A stretch of 64,000 bases of DNA from Parapristionchus giblindavisi. Taxonomy: Eukaryota; Nematoda; Chromadorea; Rhabditida; Diplogasteridae. This document shows, in pieces, positions 30,224 to 41,785 of the stretch. Position 1 is the stretch's first letter; every line of letters begins with the position of its first letter. The stretch spans positions 1,424,501-1,488,500 of the forward strand of contig CALSFV010000015.1 of assembly GCA_943737045.1 (NCBI GenBank), read 5' to 3'. The notes under the pieces were generated by a model. That model was not told the origin of the DNA. It was given only the letters and a program-made list of their open reading frames with translations, and ran no database searches. The position numbers were made by a program, and so were the translations under genes.

Positions 30224-30782
30224 TTACAGAGCTCATCAAATCTCATGATTCCATTCATTAACTCTCGACAACGGTCTGTTTACTACATTTCGTGATCCAT
30301 GAAACACAGATACACAGATAACAGGATATATAATAATAATATATTTATTTCCTTATGCGTTACATTAAAACAGATGAAAGAAATTTGATAGATGGAGAAT
30401 AAATAAATTAATAAGGGAATGCTTATAGCTGCAATAACTAGATCACAGCATTGGGGGTTGGGAGGGGGTATGGAAATTTTATTGGGTTTTAAAGGGGGAA
30501 CTCAACCATGACACCATGATCCCTCTCTTTGACGATTAGTCGGTGCAATATGGTACAAGTGAAGTGATTGCAATGTGGCATAATTAGAGTGTGCGAGGAT
30601 GCTTGTGCTGCACGGAGGCTTATAACCGGGTGGAGGAGGCTGTGATAAAGATCGTCATTGAGAAAGTCGAGGACCAAGGGTCGGAAGGGAGTTCATGAAG
30701 ACAATTACTAAGGTGTAATGGTAGGACCTACTGAGAATGAGATGTGAAAGAATAAATAAATAAAAAGCAACGAAATAAGATA

Positions 30783-30990
30783 ACTAATAACTAGCGAAGA
30801 GTGGGGCGTAGAGAGATAGGGAGAGAGTACAAAGAGGGAGAGATGAGAAAAGAGGGAGAGATGAGAAAGAGGGAGAGATGAGAAGAGGGAGAGATGAGAA
30901 AGAGGGAGAGATGAGAAAGAGGGAGAGATGAGAACAGAGGGAGAGATGAGAATGAGGGAGAGATGAGAATGAGGGAGAGATGAGAATATA
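30783..30990. repeat. minisatellite, GAGAGATGAGAAAGAGG type
   Basis: About ten purine-rich units of 17-20 bp on the plus strand. Confidence 0.9.
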
Positions 30991-31009
30991 CATACGTTGA
31001 AGATATATT

Positions 31010-32400
31010 ATAGATTACGGTGGATGACTTTAATGCACAAAATTATACAGATCGAAGATTGACGTATCATGTCATATATCACGCCAAGCTTAAAAGGTTC
31101 GAAAAGTGTCCACACGTTTTACTTTGAAGATGCCGCTAATGTAGATTATTAGATCAGAAGGTTCTTTATCACGATAGGAAGAGGAATAAGGGGAAACATA
31201 TTATGGTCCACATGAATGACACTGATTATGAATGATGTTATAACCAATTGAATATTAAAGCGATCGATACGGTAGATCATTATGAAATTATACATCGATA
31301 AATTGGTGAACAAAAATTATATCATAAAACAATCATGCTACAGGTAAATAAAAAGAAAAAAAGAAACGGATAAAAGAGAAAATGTTACAATCATAGTAAT
31401 AAAAATACTTGAAAGAGATGCTACCGAAGACTTCTATCAAAAACTATCAGAGACGTGGCATGGCCTAGTCATTTGAATTCATTCTTCTTCGAATTGTTCT
31501 TAGTCGAAGTCGAGGACTTCTTGTTAGGTGGTCGTCGAACGGAAATCAATCCCATCGAGCAGGAAGGAGTCTTCTTTTTCGTCTGAAATCGAGCAGTAAT
31601 AACGCGTTTAAACGTGTTAGAAGATCGTAAGTATGTTTTCTCAATATGACCACACAATATTTTGTTCTGTAAAAAAGGACATCGATGCTGTTGAAGTGTA
31701 AGAACATACCTCAGTTCTATTGGGTTGACCCATCTTCAATAGCGTATCGATGAATGAGATAGTGAACGTCTTATGTTGTTCGAGAAGTTCGGGTTTGGGA
31801 TCAGCTTTGCTGGATGATTTAGTAGTAGAAGAACCCATTCTGCCTACAGACATTGTCCGAGTGAATCCTTTTATCAATATGGGACCTTATAGACCCCTCC
31901 TCCTTCTACTCTGTACCCTTCCTTATATCATGGTCGATCAAAATTTTATCAGCCTCTTTCTGATCTGTGTCGAAAACAATGTGCAATACCGTAGTCTAAA
32001 AGAACAATTTGTACTTTGTGTCCTGTCTAGTTTGAAATAATGAAAATATTTGGTTATTGTTATGGCACGGAAAAAGGTAAAGGTAAAGGTACAACCCGTT
32101 ATTCAAGCACACGAAGTCCTGCGGGTATGGTACGGTAGTCTTTAATTATTTTCAATTTATTGGTATTAAATATTTTGAACTTTATCATGTGATATAGGTG
32201 TGGCTCTTAATCATTAGACTCGATTGGAATGATCATCGATGATTGGTTTTATGACTATTATCGCTCGTTATGACGCATATGGAGTCTTTCTTGATGACAT
32301 CATCCAAAAATTATCAAATATTATTAATATCGAAATCCTGATTTCAGCTACTGACATCATTCATACTTTCTCATTATATAATAATTTCAAATCTTACTGA
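31010..32400. repeat. inverted segmental duplication, left copy
   Basis: Inverted counterpart of 40790-42670. Matching words run from GGTAAATAAAAAG...TACATCGATAAATTGG through the small gene to TGATATAGGTGTGGCTCTTAATC. At 32070-32140 it carries its own insert (AAAGGTAAAGGTACAACCCGTTATTCAAG), related to 56500-56550. Confidence 0.8.
31469..31853 (-). CDS. small two-exon protein, duplicate A (85 aa)
   Basis: Exon 1 31853-31710 (48 codons, starting MSVGRMGSSTTKSSSK), intron with GT/AG, exon 2 31582-31469 (TGA). The protein is basic and Ser/Lys-rich, with a central segment ELLEQHKTFTISFIDTLLKM that could form a helix and a tail of KKSSTSTK type. The first 48 residues are the same as in the inverted duplicate at 41786-42235; exon 2 here starts with Thr instead of Met and has four more residues near the end. 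The open frame is kept in both copies while flanking repeat sequence has diverged, which suggests it is coding. I recognise no family; a nuclear or small regulatory protein is possible but unsupported. Confidence 0.55.
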
Positions 32401-32738
32401 GCCGGTGTCTTAAAGAGAGGAAGTAACCTTGGTCAGTGATACTGCTTGTATAATCTAAATACCGAACGGTTCAATTTACTAACAACTCGATTAGGCAAGA
32501 AAGATCTGAGTCTGCGACTGAAAATATCTATGAATGAGTAATTTTTCGGAATGTCCGGTTCGGTTGTTATTAATTTTTGAAATTTTAAAACATTTTAAAG
32601 GAGAGTAGGGGTTGTCGTACTACCTCTGATACTGCAGAGCTGCAAGTCCGGTAGATTTTTTGTTTAATTTTAATCTCTCACTTCGTTTAAGACATCTCAT
32701 AATCATGCCGAAGACACTGAAGAACACAGGTACTGCAT
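32401..32738. other. no gene seen
   Basis: AT-rich sequence between the duplication and the RTE fragment. Confidence 0.4.
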
Positions 32739-33238
32739 TTCAATCAATCAATCAATCAATTTATCAAATCAGGCAATATATGCTCAGATGAGGATGGGTC
32801 TATATTCATCATAGGATGCATTCCACCAGTGTCTGCCAATAGCTCGAGTCAAATCGTCTCTCCAGCGCACGCGAGGTTTTCCACAAGGGCGGTTCCTGTT
32901 GTACGGCGTCCACACTGTAGTAGCACGACTCCACTGTTCCAACTTCATATTCCGGATCTTGAGGGCCCATTGAGCTTTTCGTTTTAAGCTTTCCTGTTTC
33001 CAATCTCGTATCTTGGTGGTCTCCCTTACACGTTCATTTCTCCAGCGATCTCGCAACGTAACTCCTATCATCTTCCGCTCCATCTTCCTCTGGGTGGCAC
33101 TCAATCTCTCCTTATCACTCGATCGCAACGCCCACACCTCACATCCGTAAAGTACGGTGGAGGTGATGCAGCTCTCAAATAACCTTCTCTTTGTTTTCAT
33201 CGGTAGAAAACGTGACGAAAGCAGATGTGACTGCATTT
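32739..33238 (-). mobile_element. RTE-type LINE fragment, 3' end
   Basis: The open frame 33236-32784 encodes the last 150 residues of an endonuclease-reverse transcriptase of the RTE group: LYGCEVWALRSSDKERL, then TQRKMERKMIGV.LRDR.RNE and GKPRVRWRDDL, the thumb and C-terminal blocks. Everything upstream, including the catalytic domain, is missing, so it is a dead 5'-truncated insertion. The 3' end is followed by a short (ATTG)n tail (on the minus strand), normal for RTE. Confidence 0.85.
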
Positions 33239-33261
33239 ATTAGTATCTTATATATAAGATG

Positions 33262-35032
33262 AAACTTATATGTACGGTGACCCTTATATGAGAGCATGTC
33301 TGAGGGAATTTTTTTACATTCTGACCGGGGGAGGTGACATAGCGAAAAATAAAATTTTCTGTTTGATGTGGAATAAAATAGTACACTACCAGGCGACCTC
33401 AGCCGTGCATATGAGAAAGTTTGATTTTGTGTCTGAAGGTTACTGTAAGAAAAAACGGTAGGTCGAAAAAATTATTTCGGTTCCCAAGCATCCGATCGAC
33501 TCGGGAGTGATACCGATCGATTCCTTGTACGAATACAAGCAACTTTTGCTTCCACCATTTTTTAATCAGGACTGCGAAGAATTGAGTTATTATGAAAATA
33601 AACTTTTGAACGTTAATTACTATGTGACGGTTCTCTAGAATGAAAAAAATTAAATTTGCTTAAATCGTTCTACATTTAATAACTAACCTTATATTAAAAT
33701 ATGAAGACAAACAAACCCGTCAACGATAGTACACGAAAGCAAAATACGACAGCGACTCATAAAAAAACTCATTTCACGATAATCTTTTATGGTGTATTTG
33801 TCATACTGTATGCGCATCTTCTTCTCTATACCCGGCTTCCATGATAAGTGATTTACTTTGTTGTTGAACAATTTTTTACTTAAAATTAAAGGACACGATG
33901 GTGAAAAGATTTTAAAAACAAAATGAATCGAGCAAGAATAAAGCTTTTAATGGGGTCGGGTATAGAGCCGTGAATGAGTCGGTGTGATACTGCACCATAA
34001 GATTATCGTGAAGTAAGTTTTCATTTTGTATTTTTCTATCTTGTTCAAATTCCCATTATTTTTTATCTTCATATTTTAATATAAGGTTAGTTATTCTTAA
34101 AAAGAGCGGTACAAATCATACATGGGCGGGGTGCATAGAGCTCGATTCTACGGAAGGCATCCAAACAGAAAACGGCTAATTTTACATTGGGCCTTCACAG
34201 TTTTCTGAGAAATTTGACCTATACGTCATTTTTACAGGGGGCAGGGAAATTTGAACACTATAGAAAATTACAATAGAAACTCAGAAAAATTTATTTTACG
34301 ATAATCTTATGGTGCAGCAGTATCACACCGTCTCATTCACGGCTCTATACCCGACCCCATTAAAAGCTTTATTCTTGCTCGATTCATTTTGTTTTTTAAA
34401 ATTTTTTCACCATCGTGTCCTTTAATTTTAAGTAAAAAATTGTTGAACAACAAAGTAAATCACTTATCATGGAAGCCGGGTATAGAGCCGTGAAGAAGGT
34501 GCGCCTACAGTATGACAAATACACCATAAAAGATTATCGTGATATGAGTTTTTTATGAGTCGCTATTTTCTTTTTTGCTTTCGTGTACTATCGTTGACAG
34601 GTGTGTTTGTCTTCATATTTTAATATAAGGTTAGTTATTAAATGTAGAACGATTTAAGCAAATTTAATTTTTTTTCATTCTAGAGAACCGTCACATAGTA
34701 ATTAACGTTCAAAAGTTTATTTTCATAATAACTCAATTCTTCGAAGTCCTGATTAAAAAATGGTGGAAGCAAAAGTTGCTTGTATTCGCACAAGGAATCG
34801 ATCGGTATCACTCCCGAGTCGATCGGATGCTTGGGAACCGAAATAATTTTTCGACCTATCGTACATTTTTTTCTTACAGTAACCTTCAGACACAAAATCA
34901 AACTTTCTCATATGCACGGCTGAGGTCGCCTGGTAGTGTACTATTTTATTCCACATCAAACAGAAAAATTTATTTTTCGCTATGTCACCTCATATGTGAG
35001 TTCTCTCAGACAGGCTTTCATATATAACACGG
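33262..35032. mobile_element. 1.77-kb foldback (palindromic) element
   Basis: Two arms of about 0.8 kb (33262-34080 and 34240-35032) are inverted copies, e.g. GTATAGAGCCGTGAATGAG on one side and CTCATTCACGGCTCTATAC on the other. The centre is at about 34.08-34.24 kb. No transposase frame; short mirrored ORFs are by-products. Confidence 0.8.
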
Positions 35033-35537
35033 ATCTCCTGTGAAAGTGTATGAAAAATAGAACCTTCTTGGACAGAAAATTTTTTCCTCCGTTTTTATTG
35101 ATTGTTGTTAGACTGGCCTAACTGAGAGCGAAAACGACATTTTCAAATTTTGTTTTTCGAAATTTGCATATCTATGCAATTGGCACATCGTTTAATCCCG
35201 TGGTGTACGCCATGGGGTACACCGCGGGGCAGAACTCTTAGAAGGCGTACCCCGCGAGCTGCAGCTCTCAACAGTGTGGCCCGTGAGCAAAAAAATAGGA
35301 GTCTAGAGTTCAACCTATTCCAGGTTCGACAAGAGCCTCATCGCATATTTTCTTAGAATAGAGCAATTAAACTTTTAAAATTCAACGACTTCTTTCGCTC
35401 TGACCAACTACGAGGGCGCTATTATTCTTAAATCGCTTGCATGCACTACACTCTCCAAGAAACACGTTTCCTCACTAATTCATCCCTTAATTGCTGTTAC
35501 CTAAAGATAGCAAACACTCGGTGTTTGTTCACCAACC

Positions 35538-35609
35538 GCGTTCGTGGTGTAATGGTCGGCATGGATGCCTTCCAAGCATTCGACGGGGGTTCGATTCCCC
35601 CCGAACGCA
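35538..35609 (+). tRNA. tRNA-Gly (UCC), second copy
   Basis: Same 72-base cloverleaf as 25431-25502, anticodon TCC, with GGTCGGC instead of GGTCAGC in the D loop. All stems are intact. It lies within the intron before receptor exon 8, in the same sense. Confidence 0.95.
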
Positions 35610-35615
35610 TTAATC

Positions 35616-35619
35616 TTTT
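35616..35619 (+). terminator. pol III T-run of tRNA-Gly (right copy)
   Basis: TTTT seven bases after the tRNA. The same T run is the pyrimidine tract of the TTTTGTAG acceptor of receptor exon 8. Confidence 0.6.
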
Positions 35620-36497
35620 GTAGACTTTTCTTCTTACTTCGCTGTACTCTGGCCTACTTCTTTCGTTTTTGCTCTATGAAAACAGCAAAAATCCATCCGA
35701 CCACGGCGATGAGGTACTATTTTTCTGCTGATTTTCTATTGATTTTCGATCTGCGTTTTTTTCTAGGCTATTTCACTAATATCACGTAATCGGTTCAAAC
35801 TCGCACTCAAAGCTTCTGATTCGTACGATCTCTATGATCTTCGTTAAATTCAATTACCAATTCAAAAAGTGCTTTATAGTGCTACTGATCGACTTCGATT
35901 CTCGAACATTGCATTAATGATTTCTCTAAGAAAGGCGTTGGAGAGAAATCCGGAGGTTCGAATTGCATTGATTTTACAGCCATTCATTTCGTAATTGCTA
36001 AATTTGTCTTTAATATTCTCCCCACAAAAAACAATTGTATTATGAATTTCATTTCATCGTTAATACCGATGATAAACTATTCGATCTATTGGAAACAGGC
36101 AAATACATGGCACTCGTATTCATCAATAAAGGCACTTATTATTAAAGATATATGGACGACGAGAATGTTTAAATACAGAACTCTCTGTTTATCCTTATAT
36201 CTCGGGTTCGAGAATCAGCTCCTAAATATGTACTCACACCCATTCCCCAATTTATTTATTCTACACTTATCATTTTCGTTCATCTGTTTTAATCGCATAA
36301 GGAAAGAAATATTATTATTATTACTACTCAGCCTCAGCGAACAACCTTTTTTATATCTATTCCTTACGTCGCTGCGTCATTCATGCTCCCAAAGCGAGCT
36401 GTACAACTAAAGAAATATTTGGATAATGCAATCATGGTCAATGAGGGATTCATTTTGACAACATTCAGAAAGGTATAGTAATAGTTCGAAAGCTTAA

Positions 36498-38814
36498 AAC
36501 GCACTCTCCCTTACAGCGGAGGGGCGTCGGCGGGGGCATGGCACAACGTTTCAAAATCATCCTAGGTGACTCATATTTGATGGTTAGAGTCCCTAGGGGC
36601 GGTATACAGTTCAGAAAAAAAGTTGACCCAAATTATCGATTTTTGATCTACCAAAAGTCGAAAAATCAAAGTGTGAATTCCATAGCATGTTATATACCAT
36701 TCGATAGAGGACCCAAAGTTATATAAGAATACCAAGTTTCATAAATTTTCATAACTTCGTGTTCGAGAAATAAAGAAATTACCGATTTTCCAATTTTTGA
36801 CCAGTTTTTTTTGTTTTGATCTCATCGCTTACTATGTTACCCTTATTTCCCATTCCTGGATCTTTGATATGTTATGTAAAAATGGATGGGCTATCCGAAT
36901 ATCACACTTATTTGAACATCCTGCGTGACAGTCATAGTGATATCTGCTGAAATCTAAGCCCAAAATGACGTCCAAACGCCGACGCTGGTTCGAATCCGGG
37001 TCCAGACTTAAATTTTTGCAAATTTTTTTCACGCCCAAATTAGACTTTAAATTATATTTTCATGTGTTTTAATGTGTTTTCAGTGGTTCGTTGTACGAAA
37101 TAGCCAAAAAAAAACATTATCAGAAATACTAAAAAATCGTATATCTGATATAAGTCATGGAACGCTTTTTCTTTTTTTGTAACTTTACATACAGGAAAGC
37201 AATCAAGCTAATCTTTTGAGTCAATACACACAATTTATCAAGGATTATAACCATGGCGTATTGGTTTCATTAAATTAGCTCACCGTTGCGTACTGTTCTT
37301 CTGAAACATCGTGAGAGTGAAGACATCCACTAGGGCTGCACAGGCAAACATATCGGTATTGCTCGGATTCCGATTTCAAGCATTAGCGGGCTCAAATTTG
37401 AGCTCGAAAATGAAAGCTCAGCTTCTAGATGTGTTCTTAGTGCCAAAATGAAACTAGAAGAACAAAATCGAGATTTCAAGTGTTGTAAGATTTACCTTTT
37501 TTTCTTTTAAATGCAAGATTTATCTGTTTTTTTTTCTAAAAAAAATTAAAAAATTAATTTTCGCTTATTGTTTGAAAATTTATGGAAAAGGAACAAAGAT
37601 CAACGTTCAGCACTTTGGAAATAGGAGAGGGACGAGAGCAGTGCTAGAGGGAAAGCCTAAATCTATACATACGCGCTGAAATAGAGTACGCCTCATCAGA
37701 ACATTTGTTTCGGTTCAATCATTTAAATTATTATTTTATATATTACGATATTTAATGTGGAGACGTCACAATTTTATAATACCTGCCCTCTGAACGATAG
37801 GGTTTCACAATCAGTCCTTTCAGTCCGCAATCAAACTACTATGATCTGTGGACAAACATCATTTGCCACAAGCATCATTTAGGCCTTAGCACGGGTTGTT
37901 AGCACATTTATAAACCGAGGTTTTAATTTTGGGGTTTTCTGCAGCTTGATATCAGAGTCAGAGTCATTCCGATCAGCCATAGTGGATGTCTTCACTCTCA
38001 CGATGTTTCAGAAGAACAGGACTTTTCACTAAAGAACTATAAATTTTCAAAAAGTGTACTTAGATTTAATGAAACCAATACGCCATGGTTATAATCCTTG
38101 ATAAATTGTGTATATTGACTCAAAAGATTAGCTTGATTGCTTTCCTGTATGTAAAGTTACAAAAAAAGAAAAAGCGTTCCATGACTTATATCAGATATAC
38201 GATTTTTTAGTATTTCTGATATTGTTTTTTTGGCTATTTCGTACAACGAACCAGTGAAAACACATTAAAACACATGAAAATATAATTTAAAGTCCAATAT
38301 GGGTGTGAAAAAAATTTGCAAAAATTTAAGTCTGGACCCGGATTCGAACCAGCGTCGGCGTTTGGGCGTCATTTTGGGCTTAGATTTCAGCAGATATCAC
38401 TATGACTGTCACGCAGGATGTTCAAATAAGTGTGATATTCGGATAGCCCATCCATTTTTACATAACATATCAAAGATCCAGGAATGGGAAATAAGGGTAA
38501 CGTAGTAAGCGATGAGATCAAAACAAAAAAACCTAGCCAAAAATTGGAAAATCGGTAATTTCTCGAACACGAAGTTATGAAAATTTATGAAACTTGGTAT
38601 TCTTATATAAGTCCTCTACCGAATGGTATATAACATGCTATGGAATTCACACTTTGATTTTTCGACTTTTGGTAGATCAAAAATCGATAATTTGGGTCAA
38701 CTTTTTGTCTGAACTGCATACCTCCCCTAGGGACTCTAACCATCAAATATGAGTCACCTAGGATGATTTTGAAACGTTGTGCCATGCCCCCGCAGCTCTT
38801 ACGGAGAACGCGTT
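36498..38814. mobile_element. 2.3-kb foldback element flanked by TTAA
   Basis: Arms of about 0.83 kb (36498-37330 and 37980-38814) are inverted. The ends read TTAA|AACGC... and ...GCGTT|TTAA, a TTAA target duplication. Each arm has a mirrored ~67-residue frame (KICKNLSLDPDSNQRRR...) and a B-box-like GGTTCGAATCC (about 36985 in the left arm). No transposase is seen. It sits in an intron of the receptor-like 3' half. Confidence 0.8.
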
Positions 38815-39244
38815 TTAAAAGTAACGCAAAGTGCGTGCTTCTGATTATGAGATCTTGACTTCACAACTACAAGTCCACAAGAGACCTAAAGACAAAAGAC
38901 AAGAGAGAGTGATTTGGTATTATATTCTTTCAGTACTTTGATCCCGGTTATCGTCCATTTTATCTCCGTTATAATTGCACGACCACAGTATCCAATTCAG
39001 GACGACTCAGTGAGTTTTTGTGTTCAATAAAAGAAATAAACTGTGAAATGAGGTCGCAATCACTTCGAAATCAAGTTTCGTTTCTATCACGAATGTGAGA
39101 TATTCAGCCCCAAGAGAATATCCTTCATTTAATCTCTTCTCGAAAATGTTCATAAAAGAAGAATTCTAAACAATTTATGAGAGTCATATCAGATCTACCC
39201 AAACTCTACAGTCCTTGGAGTACTTCTACTCGGATCATCGATCG

Positions 39245-40399
39245 TATTTCTATATATATATTTATTCACCACAAGGTAAACGTGTATAAAACAATAAATA
39301 TTAAACAAATGAATGAAGTACAATTTCTAGGAGGGGATTGAACATTGTATACGAGTATGATAATGATAACGGAGTTGTGGCCAAACTGATCGGTCATTGG
39401 TTTTTAAAAGTTGATTCTATTCTCTGGTCGGCTAAGTAACCGAGCCGCTCGCAAGAAGAAACTGTTATGCCTGTATTGGAAACGAGACCCGCAATTGGAG
39501 AAGTTTAATCCATTTCTAGTGACGTAGATTTTGAAATAGTGGTTTTTATTATTTGAAATCCTAGTTTTCCCTCTAAGTAGTTTGATGGACATTTTAATGT
39601 CAATGTTTAGCCTTCGCTGCTCGAGAGTGTCAAGACCGAGTTTTGTGTTGCGTGCACTACTATTCGGCATGAATTGCCACGTATATTTATGGCCACGTGC
39701 AAACAGCCTTCTTGTGAAATAATTCTGTACCTTTTCTAACATTTTAATGTCTTTTTTCTGGTAGGGATTGAATACAGCGCAAGCGCTCTCTAAAATAGGC
39801 CTAATATAAATTGAATATGCTTTTAGTATAATTATCGGGTTATTTGTTCTTAGAGCTCGCGTAATTATATGACAGGCTGATTTTGCTTTGATTGATACTG
39901 CTCTACAATGGTCTGAGAAAGTCAGGCTTCTTTGAATTATGAATCCTAGATCTTTGACAACTTCTTTTTGATTCAGATTATTGCCTTCAATAGTATATAC
40001 TCTAGAAGGATTCGCTCTACCTAGGTGTAGGGAGTTACATTTATGGGACGCTAGAGGCAATTGCCAGTCGTTTGACCATTTAACAATAGTGTCGACTGCA
40101 ACTTGTAGGGGGTGGGGAGGTTCATCAGTTCTAAATGATCTGTATATCTTTATGTCATCAGCATATAGGCGAGCCAGTACACCATCTTTTTGTACCAGTA
40201 TGGGTAGTTCAGATGTGAAAATGAGAAAGAGCAAGGGCCCAAATACTGAGCCCTGTGGCACTCCACTAGTTACAGGGTGACAGTCAGAGAGTTTATCTTT
40301 TACTCTAACTTGAAAAGTTCTGTTGTTGAGATATTCAGCAATCCAACGTAAGGTTTTAGAGGATAAACCAATCGTGTTGATTTCTATTTGAATTTGTCA
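39245..40399 (-). mobile_element. CR1/jockey-type LINE fragment
   Basis: A frame from about 40399 to the stop at 39404 covers the C-terminal half of a reverse transcriptase: GVPQGSVFGPLLFLIF, the catalytic YADD box (LYADDIKIY), WQLPLASHKCNSLHLG, VKDLGFI, then the thumb (YIRPILESACAVFNPYQKKDI). An in-frame stop at about 40400 and loss of everything upstream (endonuclease and first RT blocks) show 5' truncation, the usual state of LINE copies. The 3' region ends near 39245 in a TATATATA-rich tail. It lies downstream of exon 14 of the receptor-like 3' half and may have contributed to the loss of its end. Confidence 0.85.
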
Positions 40400-40789
40400 C
40401 TCAATTCACTATAAAGTTCATTTTAATATAGATTATTATAATTTATTGTTTATATGATTATATGTAGATCAAAAAAATTACAGCGACACAAAACATCAAT
40501 ATCATTGTTTTGTGTGCCAATGAGATGTTATGATAATAAAGTCATTGTCGACGACCACGTCATCATTCTCTTCAGGGTTTCACCAAAAAAAATTTTTGAA
40601 ATAAGAAAACAGAATTTTATGTTTTCAAAAAATCTTTTTTTTTAAACAGAACATTAAGAAAAAAATGAATAAAATGAAAATGAAGTATGAACCCCAAGTC
40701 GTAACATCGTACTTATGCGTACTCCACTACCTGTCAAATAATTTATCTGAAATTATACTTTTATTTTGCACCGCATATAGTACATTAAA
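40400..40789. other. no gene seen
   Basis: AT-rich DNA between the LINE fragment and the segmental duplication. Confidence 0.4.
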
Positions 40790-41001
40790 TATCCATTCAA
40801 TAACTGAAATCAGGATTTCGATATTAATAATATTTGATAATTATCGGATGATATCATCGAGAAAGACTCCATATGCGTCATAACGAGTGATAATAATCAT
40901 AATAACAATCATCGATGATCATTCCAATCGAGACTGTCTAATGATTAAGAGCCACACCTATATCACATGATAAAGTTCAAAACATTTAATGGTCATACAG
41001 A

Positions 41002-41602
41002 TGATAAGACGTTTCAGAAATTTCACTTCGGAAAAGGACACTTCAGAAACTAATTTTCAGAAAAGGACGTTTCAGAAATTTCGCTTCAGAAAATGTCATT
41101 TCGGAAAATCTTTTCCAGAAAAGGACGTTTCAGAAATTTTCATTTTAGAAATTCCAACTCAGAAAAGGACGTTTCAGAAATTGGCACTTCAGAAATTCCA
41201 ACTCAGAAAAGGACGTTTCAGAAATTATTTTTCAGAAATTCCAACTCAGAAAAGGACGTTTCAGAAAATTTGCAGTACGGTTTGTAGCTTTAAACTGCAG
41301 AGAAGATCGCTTAGAATAAATTTGGTAGCATTCAATTACAACGAGAACATTTTCTGAAACGTCCTTTTCTGAGTTGACATTTCTGAAGTGCCAATTTCTG
41401 AAAAGTCCTTTTCTGAGTTGGAATTTCTGAAGTGCCAATTTCTGAAACGTCCTTTTCTGAGTTGGAATTTCTGAAAAAAAATTTCTGAAACGTCCTTTTC
41501 TGGAAAATCATATTTGAAGTGGAAATTTCTGAAACGTCCTTTTCTGAAGAGGATTTTCTCAAATAGCACTTTCTGAAGTGAAATTTCTGAAACGTCTTAT
41601 CA
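41002..41602. mobile_element. 601-bp palindromic MITE built of GGACGTTTCAGAAAT repeats
   Basis: Ends TGATAAGACGTTTCAGAAATTTCACTTC and its inverse. Each arm is a run of CAGAAAAGGACGTTTCAGAAATTCCAACT units, so sub-terminal repeats and terminal inverted repeat merge. It is absent from the equivalent point at about 32.1 kb. Confidence 0.8.
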
Positions 41603-41785
41603 CCGACAAAAAGTACAAATTGATATTTTAGACTACGGTACTGCACATTGTTTTCGACGCGGATCAGAAAGAGGCTGATAAAATTTTGATCGACCATGAT
41701 GTCTTGTGGGTGATAAGGAAGGGTACAGAGTAGAAGGAGGAGGGGTCTTTAAGGTCCCATATTGATAAAAGGATTCACTTAGACA

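Larger units (their letters stand above)
35303..35929. repeat. right copy of the ~620-bp inverted repeat
   Basis: Starts at TCTAGAGTTCAACC inside receptor exon 7 and ends at TTTCTCTAA before exon 10; inverse of 25118-25733. Here exon 8 keeps its frame. Confidence 0.9.
35304..39009 (+). pseudogene. ionotropic glutamate receptor-like gene, 3' half
   Basis: Plus-strand exons continue where the minus-strand half stops: end of exon 7 (about 35304-35333), exon 8 35624-35713 (third membrane segment, TSLYSGLLLSFLLYE), exon 9 35767-35822, exon 10 35931-35955 (KALERNPE), exon 11 ending 36115 (NTDDKLFDLLETGKYMAL), exon 12 36179-36229, exon 13 36332-36472 (SIPYVAASFMLPKRAVQ... NEGFIL), exon 14 38934-39009 (YFDPGYRPFYLRYNCT). 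The order and motifs are those of the second ligand-binding lobe of glutamate-receptor-like channels. No acceptor AG precedes exon 11, a 2.3-kb foldback lies in the intron before exon 14, and the last membrane segment was not found. There are no 5' exons on this strand to the left. This half is probably non-functional as it stands. Confidence 0.65.

Noticed and set aside
30489..30677. 62-codon minus-strand frame resembling a LINE C-terminus
   Set aside because: No reverse-transcriptase motif can be recognised, and the resemblance is too weak to call.
36975..37010. Perfect B box GGTTCGAATCC suggesting a tRNA
   Set aside because: There is no cloverleaf or convincing A box around it; it is part of the foldback arm.
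36538..38785. Mirrored small frames (MAQRFKIILGDSYLM..., KICKNLSLDPDSNQRRR...)
   Set aside because: They occur in both arms of a foldback element, so their conservation reflects arm identity, not coding.
40989..41697. Frames up to 122 codons rich in FRKGRFRN-type repeats
   Set aside because: They are translations of the MITE's tandem unit in both orientations.
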